DNA of 64,000 bases from Geothrix fermentans DSM 14018 (GTDB lineage Bacteria > Acidobacteriota > Holophagae > Holophagales > Holophagaceae), in assembly GCF_000428885.1 (NCBI RefSeq), contig NZ_AUAU01000016.1, positions 1-64,000 of the forward strand, written 5' to 3'. Shown in pieces: positions 41,196 through 50,249 of this stretch. A program made the position numbers and the translations under genes. The notes below the pieces were generated by a model. It was not told where the DNA came from. It made no database searches and was given only the letters and a program-made list of their open reading frames with translations. Position 1 is the first letter of the stretch. Each line of letters begins with the position of its first letter.

Positions 41196-43664
41196 TCAGC
41201 GTGCATCTGGCGGGGCCTTGGTGCGCTTCACAAGTTCGCGCAGCTCCGCCAGGGCCGGCTCGAGCGACCTCGGGAATTCCCCTCGGGCCTTCGCCGCCTC
41301 CGCTTCCGCCAGGAAGGTGGCGGCGTAAGCCCGAGCCGCCGAGACAGCCCGGGCATACCGTGGATCGCCATGGAGCTTCTGCATGTCGGGATCCACGAGC
41401 AGCCAGTCCAGGTAGGGCGGAAAACCCGAGTTCGTGCACTGGTCCAGCAGCCAGAGAGCCTCCTCACGCAGGCCTAGGCGGACCAGCAGGGGAGCATAGA
41501 ATACGGTGCGGTTCACCCAATCCATGGCTCCCATATCCGCCAGGCGCCATTTCCCGTGGGCCTCCCGCGCCAGCCGCCTCCCGCCCTCCAAGTCCCCATC
41601 CATCAGGAACCGCATGAGCCGAGAGACCGTCTCCCATGTGACTTCCGTGTAGGCCTTCCGGGCCTCACCATAACGGCCCGCGTGGAACAAGGAGAAATAC
41701 AGGATCCAGGTATGGAACCCCGGCTGGTTCTCCGCCCGTGCGGCCCGCTCCGCCATCGCGACCCCTTCAGCGGTGTGCCCCTGCATCGTCAGGCACATGG
41801 CTGCCCACGAGTAGCCCAGCGGGTTCAGCGGATTCAGCTCCACGCTCCTCAGACCGGCAGCTTTCTGGAACCCGGCCGTGGGGGCCACGGCCCCCAGCGT
41901 GATGTAGCCCCGGGCCTCGGTCGGCGCATGGTGCGTGGCCTTGATGGCGAACACCGTCACGGCCACGGGATCGACCTTGGGCCGGTTGACCTCGATGCGG
42001 CTCCGGACTGCCCAGGCGCGCCCGCAGCGGGGATCCAGAGTCAACGCCCGCGCCACCCACTGCTCTGCCTCCACGCCGGCCCGGGCATCCCTCGTGATGA
42101 AGTGCTGGGAGTCGAAGAGCCCGGCGATCTCGGCGACCAGGCGCGCATTGGTGGGGTCCAGCGAATGGGCGCGCCGGAAGGCCGCCAGCGCCTGGTCGAA
42201 GTCCCGTGGGTCCTTGCTGTTGGCGTAGCGCTGCTGGAAGAACACGCCCTCCCGGAGGCCGAGTTCCACCTCCACTTTCGACGGGTCACCCCCGAGCCCA
42301 CGCGAATCCTGAGGGGCGCTGCTCAGTTTCAGGAAGCCGATGAGCGAATCCGCCGCCTGTTCCAGAAGCTGCTGGTAGGTTCCGCGCGATCCTTCGAACC
42401 GGCCCGCCCACTTGACCTTCAAGGTGGCCGTCTCGACCAGCTGGACCGTCAGGATGAGTCTCTCCCCCTGGGTGGTCACGGAGGTCACCACCAGGTTCTC
42501 CACCCCATAGGCCTCTGCGATCCTCCCCAGGTCCCCATGCACCTTCTCGACCTGGTAGCTGGAGGGCGGCACCTTCGTGTCCACCCCCTCCACGCCCGCC
42601 AGCAGGGCCGAGAGCGTGTGGGGAATGGCGTCCGCGAGGAAAGCCGATTCGGCGGGCCCCACCACCTTGGTGGGCAGGGCCACCAGGTTCGGGTTCCGGG
42701 GTAGCTTCTGGGGCCCCGGTTTCCAAGCGGCCCAGCCCAAGGCCACGGCCACCCCCGCCAAAGCGGTCCCCATCAGGACCGGCCCTGCGCGGCGCCTCCA
42801 TCCCAGCGGGGGGGGATCCACCGGTTGGCCCTCCACGGAAGTGGCCTGCCGGCGCAGGGAGGCCAGCTGCCGCGCCAGCTCCTTCGTCGAGCCATACCGC
42901 TTCCCCGGGGATTTCTCCAGGCATCGTGCCACCACGGACGCCAGCGCGCCGGGCGGCACCAGGGGGGCCGGGTCCCCATGCACAATCGCGGCGAGCGTCT
43001 CGGTGACCGAAGGCCCCCCGAAGGGCTGGCGCCCGCTCAACATCTCGTACAGCACCACTCCCAGGCTGAACTGGTCCGTGCGGAAGTCCACCGGACGGCC
43101 GCAGGCCTGCTCGGGGCTCATGTAGGACGCCGTGCCCAGCACCATGCCTGCCATGGTTTCCTCGCTCGAGCCCTTCCTTCCCACCGCTCCCTGCTTCGCC
43201 AGGCCGAAGTCCAGGATCTTCACGACCCGGTCCCGCGTGAGGAACAGGTTCTCCGGCTTCAGATCCCGGTGGACGATCCCCCGCTCGTGGGCCGCGGCGA
43301 GGCCTGCCGCGATCTGCTCGGCCAGATCCACCACCCGCTCCGCAGGAAGGGCCCCCTGCCCCATCAGGGTCCGGAAGGTCTGCCCTTCCAGGAGCTCCAT
43401 CACCAGGAAGGGGGAGCCCTCATGGGTTCCGAGATCGTGGACCGTGAGAAGGTTCGGGTGGCTCAGCGCACCCACCGCACGCGCCTCCTGCTCGAAGCGC
43501 TTCAGCCGCTCCCGGTCCTCGGCGAACCCTTCGGGCAGCACCTTGATGGCCACTTCGCGGCCGAGTTTGGGATCCTCCGCCCAGTACACCTCTCCCATGC
43601 CTCCCTTCCCCAGCAAGGTGAGGATCCGGTAGGGACCGAGGTTCGTTCCAGGCGCGAGGCTCAT
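41196..43664 (-). CDS. Membrane serine/threonine kinase with TPR-like C-terminus
   Basis: An 822-residue eukaryotic-like kinase. The kinase domain is residues 12-270, with glycine loop LGKGGMGEVY, Lys41, HRDLKPEN at 132-139 and DFG at 152-154; all catalytic residues are present. One membrane helix at about 291-312 is followed by an extracytoplasmic region with a TolB-N-like beta domain (about 325-450) and a TPR-like helical repeat region to the end. Such kinases are numerous in Acidobacteriota; the signal and targets are unknown. It converges on the GspE-type gene with a 10-base gap. Confidence 0.9.
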   Translation of the reverse strand: MSLAPGTNLGPYRILTLLGKGGMGEVYWAEDPKLGREVAIKVLPEGFAEDRERLKRFEQEARAVGALSHPNLLTVHDLGTHEGSPFLVMELLEGQTFRTLMGQGALPAERVVDLAEQIAAGLAAAHERGIVHRDLKPENLFLTRDRVVKILDFGLAKQGAVGRKGSSEETMAGMVLGTASYMSPEQACGRPVDFRTDQFSLGVVLYEMLSGRQPFGGPSVTETLAAIVHGDPAPLVPPGALASVVARCLEKSPGKRYGSTKELARQLASLRRQATSVEGQPVDPPPLGWRRRAGPVLMGTALAGVAVALGWAAWKPGPQKLPRNPNLVALPTKVVGPAESAFLADAIPHTLSALLAGVEGVDTKVPPSSYQVEKVHGDLGRIAEAYGVENLVVTSVTTQGERLILTVQLVETATLKVKWAGRFEGSRGTYQQLLEQAADSLIGFLKLSSAPQDSRGLGGDPSKVEVELGLREGVFFQQRYANSKDPRDFDQALAAFRRAHSLDPTNARLVAEIAGLFDSQHFITRDARAGVEAEQWVARALTLDPRCGRAWAVRSRIEVNRPKVDPVAVTVFAIKATHHAPTEARGYITLGAVAPTAGFQKAAGLRSVELNPLNPLGYSWAAMCLTMQGHTAEGVAMAERAARAENQPGFHTWILYFSLFHAGRYGEARKAYTEVTWETVSRLMRFLMDGDLEGGRRLAREAHGKWRLADMGAMDWVNRTVFYAPLLVRLGLREEALWLLDQCTNSGFPPYLDWLLVDPDMQKLHGDPRYARAVSAARAYAATFLAEAEAAKARGEFPRSLEPALAELRELVKRTKAPPDAR

Positions 43665-43710
43665 GGAGCACGACCGTAGGTAGAGTCTCAGCAGGCTAGC
43701 AGAATTCCGG

Positions 43711-45597
43711 CTAGGCGGACCGGCCGAAGTTCAACAGTTCCGCCGACGTCTCGAGGCCTTCGGCCAGGTCGAGCATCACTTCCCGCAGGGCGGTTTCCGG
43801 AGTGGCGTCGGCCTGGGTGCGCATGACCCGGGCTGTCCCGTGGGGGTCGTCCACCAGCCGCCGCAGGGCGTCGAAAACCTCCCGCTTGCGGCCTCCCCCC
43901 ACGGCGTCCGGGATCTCGTGCAGCTGCTCGATGGCGTGCCCCAGGCTCAGTACCGCCAGGAGGCCCTTGGGCCAGCGCCGGCCCAGGTCCTTCGCCCGCC
44001 CCAGGTGCAGGGACAGCCGCAGGATCTGCCGGGCCCCCCGCGCCCGCCAGTCCGCGAGGGCCTCGCCCGGATCGGGCTCGACCATCCGCAGCAGGTCCCG
44101 CCGGATCACGCCGACGGCCTCTTCCGCCTGCTTCACGGAGCTTCGCGGCATCAGAATGTAGCTGCCGGCCACCACACAGGCCGCGGCCGCCAGGGCGGCG
44201 GAGCCGCCGACGATGTCCAGGGTGCTCGCCGCCACCGTGGCGCCGGCTTGGCTGGCCAGCAGGAAGCACATGTTGAAGTCCACGCCGGCGATGGCCGTGC
44301 GGGGGTGGGCCCGCAGGAAGCCCCCCAGCAGCAGGAAGGGCGCCAGGGTCCACCACAGCGCCGGGGGCGAGGGGAAGGCCGGCTGCAATAGGAGGCGATA
44401 GAGCGCGGCCACGAAGGCCCCGGCCACCACGCCGATCAGCAGCTTGGGCGCCACGCGCTGGGGCAGGGCCATGGAGCCGAGCACCAGGGGGAAGATGCAC
44501 ACGCCCACGGCGGCCTGGACCACCAGAGGCGAGCCGGACCCACGGGCCAGGGCCGCGGCCAGGAAGGTGGCGGCTCCCGAGGCCAGGGCCGTGCGCCCGG
44601 CCTGGGGCCACTCCCGGTGGGGCGCGAGGACGGCCAACTCCCGCTGGAACGGGAGGGCCCTGGAGGGTCCCAGAGGCCGGGCCAGCGCCGCATTGGCCTC
44701 CAGGAGGCGGGCCAGGGCGCTGGCAAGGCGCTCGCCTCCGGCCTCCGGCTCGATGGGGGAGGGCTCCTCCGGGGGTTCCGCCTCCGAGCGCAGGCGCTCC
44801 GCCACGGATTCCAGCCTGGGAGCCAGCCCCTCCGTCCAGCCGGCCGGCGCGGGTTCCCGGGGCCGGAGGGCCACCGCGGCGCTCATGACCCCCAGCGTGC
44901 CCACCACCAGCGAATCCACGTCGTGCAGCCGCCGGTAGCCCTCGAAGGAGCCCGCCAGGGTCAGGCGCGCGGAGGCCTCCACCTCGCTGACCTCCGCGAG
45001 GATGCGGCGCTTCTCCGCGCCCATGGCCGGGGCCCCGTGGCACAGCACGTCCGCGGCGTAGGCCACGGCGTCCGCCGACAGGTTCCGGATCTGGAGGAAG
45101 AAGGCCTGGGCCGGCGACTTGGGCGTGGCCAGCCCGGTGATGACGGTGGCCACCAGCACCCCGATGAGCGTGCACTCCACCCGCGCCGTGGCGAGTTCCA
45201 GGGAGGCTCCGGGCGCCAGCACGGAGGGGACGACGACGATGGAGGCGGTGATTCCCGCCAGCAGCGCCCCGTAGCCGTGCACCCCGCGCAGGACGTGGGT
45301 GAGGCCCCCGTTGAGGGCCACCCACAGGCCCAGCAGGGCGAACTGGACATAGGGGCCCACGGGCACATGGAGCAGCGCGAAGCCCACCGCCGCGCCCAGC
45401 AGGGTCCCCACCACGCGGAAGAGGGCCCGCTCCAGAAGGACTCCGCGCGAGGCCTGCGCCACCACCCACACCGGCATGGCGGCCCAGTAGGCGTTCTGCA
45501 CGTGGACCAGGGTGGCGATGGCGAAGGCCACCCAGGCGGACAGGGCCAGCGCCAGCCCCCGCACCACCACCGCACGTTCGATGACCGGGACCTTCAC
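43711..45597 (-). CDS. FUSC-family membrane transporter (YccS/AaeB-like)
   Basis: A 628-residue inner-membrane protein with two halves, each carrying a block of about five to six membrane helices (roughly residues 10-150 and 335-475) followed by a cytoplasmic helical region. This is the fusaric-acid resistance/aromatic acid exporter architecture. The GTG start overlaps the stop of the ABC exporter gene upstream (GTGA), so the two are probably translated together. The substrate is unknown. Confidence 0.8.
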   Translation of the reverse strand: MKVPVIERAVVVRGLALALSAWVAFAIATLVHVQNAYWAAMPVWVVAQASRGVLLERALFRVVGTLLGAAVGFALLHVPVGPYVQFALLGLWVALNGGLTHVLRGVHGYGALLAGITASIVVVPSVLAPGASLELATARVECTLIGVLVATVITGLATPKSPAQAFFLQIRNLSADAVAYAADVLCHGAPAMGAEKRRILAEVSEVEASARLTLAGSFEGYRRLHDVDSLVVGTLGVMSAAVALRPREPAPAGWTEGLAPRLESVAERLRSEAEPPEEPSPIEPEAGGERLASALARLLEANAALARPLGPSRALPFQRELAVLAPHREWPQAGRTALASGAATFLAAALARGSGSPLVVQAAVGVCIFPLVLGSMALPQRVAPKLLIGVVAGAFVAALYRLLLQPAFPSPPALWWTLAPFLLLGGFLRAHPRTAIAGVDFNMCFLLASQAGATVAASTLDIVGGSAALAAAACVVAGSYILMPRSSVKQAEEAVGVIRRDLLRMVEPDPGEALADWRARGARQILRLSLHLGRAKDLGRRWPKGLLAVLSLGHAIEQLHEIPDAVGGGRKREVFDALRRLVDDPHGTARVMRTQADATPETALREVMLDLAEGLETSAELLNFGRSA

Positions 45598-47348
45598 ACA
45601 GTTCCCTTCACCAGCTCCCGCTCAAGGCTCTGCAGCCGCTTGAGGCGCGCGAACAGGCCCGGCTGGCCCGCCAGGGCCTCGGGCGTGTCCAGCTGGACCG
45701 CCCGGCCCTCCTCCAGCACCAGCACCCGGGCGCAGGTCTCGGCCACGAAGACGCGGTGGGTGGCCAGCACCAGGGTGGACTTGCCGAGGAAGGCGCGCAG
45801 GTTCTCGAGGATGCGGCTCTCGGTCTCGGCATCCACCGCCGACAGGGCGTCATCCAGCAGCAGCAAGCGCGGCCGGCGCAGCAGGGCCCGGGCCAGGGCG
45901 GTGCGCTGGCGCTCGCCGCCGCTGAGGGCCACGCCGCGCTCGCCCACCACGGTGTCCAGCCCCTGGGGCAGGCGCTGGATGAGGTCGTCCATGGCCACCA
46001 CCCGCGCGATCTCCCAGAGTTCCTCCTCCGTGGCCTCGGGCCGGCCCATGGCCAGGTTCATGCGCAGGGTGTCCGAGAAGAGGAAGGCCTCCTGGGGCAC
46101 CCAGCCCAGGCCCGCCCAGTGGCGGCGCAGGGTGGCGTCGGACAGGGGTTTGCCGTCCACGAGCACGCGGCCGGCCTGGGGCGCGCGGAGGCCCGCCAGC
46201 ACCTGCAGCAGCAGGGTCTTGCCGGACCCGATCCCGCCCACCACTGCCAGGCTGTCGCCGGGGGCGAGGGACAGGTCCAGGGGACCGACGCCGCGGCCGG
46301 TCTCGAAGCGGTGGCTCACGCCCTCCAGATCCAGGCCCGCCGGCGCCCCGGGAAGGGTGATGGCCTCGGCCGGCGGAAGGGCCTTCTCGGGGCCGAGGAG
46401 GAGCTGGTCCAGCCGCTCCTGCCCGGCCTTGGCCCGCTGGAAGAGGTTGGCCGACCAGCCCAGGCTCATCATGGGCCAGGCCAGGGCCACCAGGAAGCCG
46501 GTGAAGGCGGTGAGGTCGCCCAGGTTGAGGGCGCCCTGCACCACGAGGCTGCCGCCGTAGGCCACCAGCACCAGGGCGGACACGCCGCTGATGAAGGCGG
46601 ACAGGGGGGCGTAGGCGCTGAAGATCACGGATTGCTTCATGCTGAGGGAGGCGTGGCGCCGGCTGAGGGCGCTGAACTGGGCCACCCGGGCCTCCTCCAG
46701 CCCGAAGGCCTGCACCACCCGCTCGCCGCTGATGGTCTCGTGGCTGTGGGTCGTGAGGGCCGAGAAGGCCAGCTGCAGCTTCTGCTGCACCACATGGCTC
46801 CACTTCCCGATGACGTAGAAGCCCAGGGCCAGGAAGGTGAAGGGCAGCATGACCGCGACGGTGAGCTTCCAGCTGGTGCTGAACATGAGGCCCAGCGTCA
46901 CCGGCAGGATGGAGAGCACCTGGAGGAAGCTCATCAGCCCGGGCCCCGTGGCCATGCGCACCGTGCCCACGTCGTCGCCCAGGCGGGACATGAGGTCGCC
47001 CACCCGCTGCCGCTCGTAGAAGGCGAAGGGCCGGGAGAGCAGGAAGGTGTAGAGGGACTCGCGCTGCTCGCGCTCCACATCGCGGCTGAGGCCGATGAGC
47101 GTGTTGCGCATGAGGTAGCGGCCGATGCCCGCCGCCGCCGTGAAGGCCATCATCCAGGCCAGGAAGACCCGGGAGCCGTGCCAGTCGTGGCGCTCCAGGG
47201 CGTGCACCGCCCGGCCGGACCAGTAGGGCACCACGGAGGCGGCCACGCTGCACAGGATCGTGGCGGCCAGGCCCCAGTAGAGGGTGCGCCGGTGGCGGGC
47301 CATGAGCGGCCACCACCAGAACAGCTTGGATTCAGAAAGATCCGCCAC
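45594..47348 (-). CDS. ABC exporter, fused membrane and ATPase domains
   Basis: A 584-residue half-transporter acting as dimer. Six membrane helices (about residues 15-310) precede the nucleotide-binding domain: Walker A GGIGSGKTLLLQ, signature LSGGERQRTALARALL, Walker B LLLLDDALSAVD. MsbA/MdlB-like; lipid or drug export is the usual role. The GTG start is preferred for its GGAGG four bases upstream; an ATG at 47381 adds 11 residues but has no ribosome-binding site. It overlaps the FUSC gene. Confidence 0.88.
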   Translation of the reverse strand: MADLSESKLFWWWPLMARHRRTLYWGLAATILCSVAASVVPYWSGRAVHALERHDWHGSRVFLAWMMAFTAAAGIGRYLMRNTLIGLSRDVEREQRESLYTFLLSRPFAFYERQRVGDLMSRLGDDVGTVRMATGPGLMSFLQVLSILPVTLGLMFSTSWKLTVAVMLPFTFLALGFYVIGKWSHVVQQKLQLAFSALTTHSHETISGERVVQAFGLEEARVAQFSALSRRHASLSMKQSVIFSAYAPLSAFISGVSALVLVAYGGSLVVQGALNLGDLTAFTGFLVALAWPMMSLGWSANLFQRAKAGQERLDQLLLGPEKALPPAEAITLPGAPAGLDLEGVSHRFETGRGVGPLDLSLAPGDSLAVVGGIGSGKTLLLQVLAGLRAPQAGRVLVDGKPLSDATLRRHWAGLGWVPQEAFLFSDTLRMNLAMGRPEATEEELWEIARVVAMDDLIQRLPQGLDTVVGERGVALSGGERQRTALARALLRRPRLLLLDDALSAVDAETESRILENLRAFLGKSTLVLATHRVFVAETCARVLVLEEGRAVQLDTPEALAGQPGLFARLKRLQSLERELVKGTV

Positions 47349-47458
47349 GGGGCCTCCGCCATTCAGAGTAGCAACAGGCATCGGCCCGTGGCGCGGGCCC
47401 CTTGGCAGGGCCCCCGGGGCCCGGGCATGCTGGGGGAAACTTCCTCGAGCTCCCAGCC

Positions 47459-48814
47459 ATGCGGAATCGCCTCGCCGCCTTGATCTTCGTCTCGCTCTCG
47501 GCCCTGGCCCAGGCGCAGATGGTGGAGGAGTCCCTGCCCCGGGATCCAGGGCCCCTGGACCTCATCCGCGGCGACAGCTACGAGCAGTGGATCTTCCAGT
47601 CCCTGGCCGGCGACGCCCTGGTGGGCCTGGGACCTGCGGGCCAGGCCGTGCCGCGCCTGGCCTCCTCGTGGAAGTTCCAGAAGGACGGCGCCCTCCTCTT
47701 CACCCTGCGGGGCGACGTCCGGTTCACGGACGGCAGCCCGGTCACGGCCGAGGACGTGCTGTGGACCTTCGCGGAGATCGGCCGAGATCCCAAGGCCAGC
47801 CCCACCAAGCGCGCCATCCTGGAAGGCGCGAGTTCGGGCCTCCAGGACGGCCGCGTGTGGATCCGCTCGCCCAAGCCCCCGGGCCGGCTCCTGCTGGAGC
47901 TGGCCCGCGTGCCCATCGCCCAGAAGGGCCACCCGGACCGGGGTTCCGGCCCCTTCCTCTACCAGAAGGAGGCGGCGGCCTGGACGTTCACCCGGCGGGA
48001 GCACTTCCTGAAGCCGCGCATCGACGGCCTCCGCTTCCGCCTGCTGCCGGACTCCGGCGCCGTGCTGCAGGCCCTCCAGAAAGGCTGGCTCACCATCGGC
48101 GCTCCGCCGCCGCGCCCCCTGGCGCCGCCCGCCTCCCACCGCGTGCTGGTCCAGCCCATGAACGCCCAGCTGGTGGTGTGGAGCCGCCCGGGCCTGGGGC
48201 CCCTCCAGCTCCTGGAGCGCTGGCGCCAGGATGCCTTCCCGCCCGGCCTTCTGGGCCAAAACGCCCGGCCCAGCCGGGGGCTGTGGCCCGAGAGCCTGGG
48301 TTTCGAGCCCCAGGCCATCGACACCGGATCGGCCCCGCCCCTGCCTCCGGGCCGCCTGAAGCTGCTCTACGCCGCCGGGGAGCCCTTCACGGAAAACCTG
48401 CTGCTGGCCCTGCGGGAGCGGGCCCGAAAGGACGGCTTCGAGCTCCAGCTGGCGCCCCTGGAGCAGGCCCTCCTCGTGGACCGGCTGCGCAGGGGCGACT
48501 TCGAGCTGGCCTGCTCCGTGGTGGTCTTCGAGCCGCACCCCTGGGCCGCGCTGGAGTACCTGGAGCCCAAGGGCCCCATGAACCTCACGGGCTGGCGCGA
48601 TCCCCAGGCCCCGGCGCTGACGGCGGGCCTCCGCCAAGCCGGCGATGCGGCCTGGCGGGACCTCCAGGCCCTCTGGGCCCGGCATCCCGCGACCCTGCCC
48701 CTCCTCGATTTCCAGAGCGTGATCTGGGTGGACAAGCGCCTCGGCGTGGAGCCCAGCGTCCTGGGCCTCTACCTCGGCACCCCCGGCGCCGCGGGCTGGC
48801 GCTGGAACCGGTGA
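47459..48814 (+). CDS. ABC importer solute-binding protein, family 5 (Dpp/Opp-like)
   Basis: A 451-residue periplasmic protein. Signal peptide residues 1-19 (MRNRLAALIFVSLSALAQA), then a family-5 binding fold: LAGDALVGLGPAGQAVPRLASSWKF, the hallmark GDVRFTDGSPVTAEDVLWTF, and a later lobe. It is shorter than typical members (about 500-550), mainly in the middle and C-terminal lobes. Two permease genes follow, each overlapping by GTGA. Peptides or nickel-type ligands are the usual cargo in the family; not determined here. Confidence 0.85.
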   Translation: MRNRLAALIFVSLSALAQAQMVEESLPRDPGPLDLIRGDSYEQWIFQSLAGDALVGLGPAGQAVPRLASSWKFQKDGALLFTLRGDVRFTDGSPVTAEDVLWTFAEIGRDPKASPTKRAILEGASSGLQDGRVWIRSPKPPGRLLLELARVPIAQKGHPDRGSGPFLYQKEAAAWTFTRREHFLKPRIDGLRFRLLPDSGAVLQALQKGWLTIGAPPPRPLAPPASHRVLVQPMNAQLVVWSRPGLGPLQLLERWRQDAFPPGLLGQNARPSRGLWPESLGFEPQAIDTGSAPPLPPGRLKLLYAAGEPFTENLLLALRERARKDGFELQLAPLEQALLVDRLRRGDFELACSVVVFEPHPWAALEYLEPKGPMNLTGWRDPQAPALTAGLRQAGDAAWRDLQALWARHPATLPLLDFQSVIWVDKRLGVEPSVLGLYLGTPGAAGWRWNR

Positions 48815-49458
48815 GGCGGGCCCTCCTCCAGGGCGCTGCCGTCTGGGCCCTGGCCTTCGGCCTGGCCTGGACCCTGCCGGGCGCCCTGTGGCGGCCGGTC
48901 CCGCCCCCGCCCTTCCCCACGCACGCCCTGCTGCCCGCGGGCCTCGCCCTGGGGACCCTGGCCCTCACGGCGCCGCTGCTGGCCTGGCTCGGCGGGCCCA
49001 CCCTGGCCGAGCGGCGCCCCCTGGCCCTGCTGGAGGCCCCGCCGGACCTGCTCTGGGCCGGCCTCCTCCTCGCCCTCTGGCCCGCGGCCTGGGGCCCGCC
49101 GGGCCAGGGCGGCTGGGTCGCCGCCTTCCTCCTGGCCGCCCTCCCCGGCGAGGTGCGCTGGCTGGCTTCCGCCCTGCCGGGCGAGTGGCCCTTCCCCGCG
49201 GCCTGGGGAGCCCGCGTGGTTCGGCGGGCCCGGCGCCTGGCCCTGGCCCGCCTCGCCCGCCGCTGGCTTGCGGCGCGGCTGCCGGTCTGGCTCACGGCCT
49301 CGCTGGTGCTGGAGCGGCTCCTGGGCGTGCCGGGCCTGGGCATGGACTGGATGGACCGCGTGGCCGGCCGGGACCGCACGGGCCTCGCGGCCTGGGTGGC
49401 GGCCCTGGCCCTGCTCTGGCTGCTGTCGCACACCATGGACGCGGAGGCCGCCCCGTGA
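48811..49458 (+). CDS. Reduced DppB-like ABC permease
   Basis: A 215-residue membrane protein with about six hydrophobic segments, against 300-340 for usual DppB/OppB proteins. The recognisable part is the C-terminal LVLERLLGVPGLGMDWMDRVAGRD, equivalent to the permease coupling segment. The large periplasmic domain and part of the N-terminus of normal DppB are missing. The GTG start overlaps the binding-protein stop, and the gene end overlaps the next permease. It is identified chiefly through this motif and its context. Confidence 0.7.
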   Translation: MRRALLQGAAVWALAFGLAWTLPGALWRPVPPPPFPTHALLPAGLALGTLALTAPLLAWLGGPTLAERRPLALLEAPPDLLWAGLLLALWPAAWGPPGQGGWVAAFLLAALPGEVRWLASALPGEWPFPAAWGARVVRRARRLALARLARRWLAARLPVWLTASLVLERLLGVPGLGMDWMDRVAGRDRTGLAAWVAALALLWLLSHTMDAEAAP

Positions 49459-50162
49459 AATGGCGCCTCGTCTTCCTGCTGGCCCTGGCCCTGCCGGAAC
49501 AGCCCCTGGACCCCTTCCGCGGAGGGCTCCCGGCCTCCCTGGGGCACCCCCTGGGCATGGACGAGCTCGGGCGAGATGCCCTCCTGCGCCTGCTGCTGGC
49601 CGGGGGCCGCAGCGTGGGCTTCGCCAGCGCCTGCGCCCTGCTGGCCATGAGTCTCGCGCTCCTGCTGGCCTGGCGGGGCCGGCGCTGGCAGGGCGGCCTC
49701 TCGGCCCTGCGGAGCCTGCCTCCGGTGCTCTTCCTCCTGCCCCTGGCCGCCGCGGCCGGAGGTCTCGGCCTCCTCAGCCTCTTCCTCCTGCTGGGCCTGC
49801 TGCTGGCCCCCCATCTCGAGCCGCCCCTGCGCTCCAGGCTGGAGGCCTTCTTCCAGTCCCCGGCCTGGGCCGCGGAGCGGGCCCTGGGCGCCCCCTCGCG
49901 CTCGACGCTCCGCCGCTGGTCCCCCTGGGCCCTGGATCAGGCCGCGGCCCTCTTCCCCAGCGCCTGGCTGGGCGCCCTCTGGGGCGAGGCCACCCTGTCC
50001 GCCCTGGGCCTGGGTCCCGGACCCGATCACGACAGCCTGGGCCGGCTGCTGCTGGAGCAGCTGCCCCGCCTGGGCACCGATCCCACCCCGCTGGGCTGGG
50101 CCGCCCTGGCGCTGGTGCTGGGCCTGGCGTGGGTGTCCACGCCGGGGCAGAAGCGCGGCTGA
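49455..50162 (+). CDS. Reduced DppC-like ABC permease
   Basis: A 235-residue membrane protein. The N-terminal motif HPLGMDELGRDALLRLLLAG matches the DppC/OppC signature just before the first core helix. About five further helices follow, with an EAA-like coupling segment (SAWLGALWGEATLSALGLG). It is shorter than the usual 280-300 residues. The GTG start overlaps the previous permease. No ATPase gene follows; the next gene is convergent. Confidence 0.72.
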   Translation: MKWRLVFLLALALPEQPLDPFRGGLPASLGHPLGMDELGRDALLRLLLAGGRSVGFASACALLAMSLALLLAWRGRRWQGGLSALRSLPPVLFLLPLAAAAGGLGLLSLFLLLGLLLAPHLEPPLRSRLEAFFQSPAWAAERALGAPSRSTLRRWSPWALDQAAALFPSAWLGALWGEATLSALGLGPGPDHDSLGRLLLEQLPRLGTDPTPLGWAALALVLGLAWVSTPGQKRG

Positions 50163-50249
50163 GGCCCGCCAATTGAAGCGGGGAATGAATTCAGGCGGAG
50201 ATGAATGGAGATGGCCGGGATGGGCTCGGCGGCGCCGTGGTGAGCGCTC

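Noticed and set aside
50163-50249. A possible further repeat element with GATGAATGGAGATGG units
   Set aside because: Only one arm-like stretch is visible and there is no inverted partner, so it may be a remnant at best.
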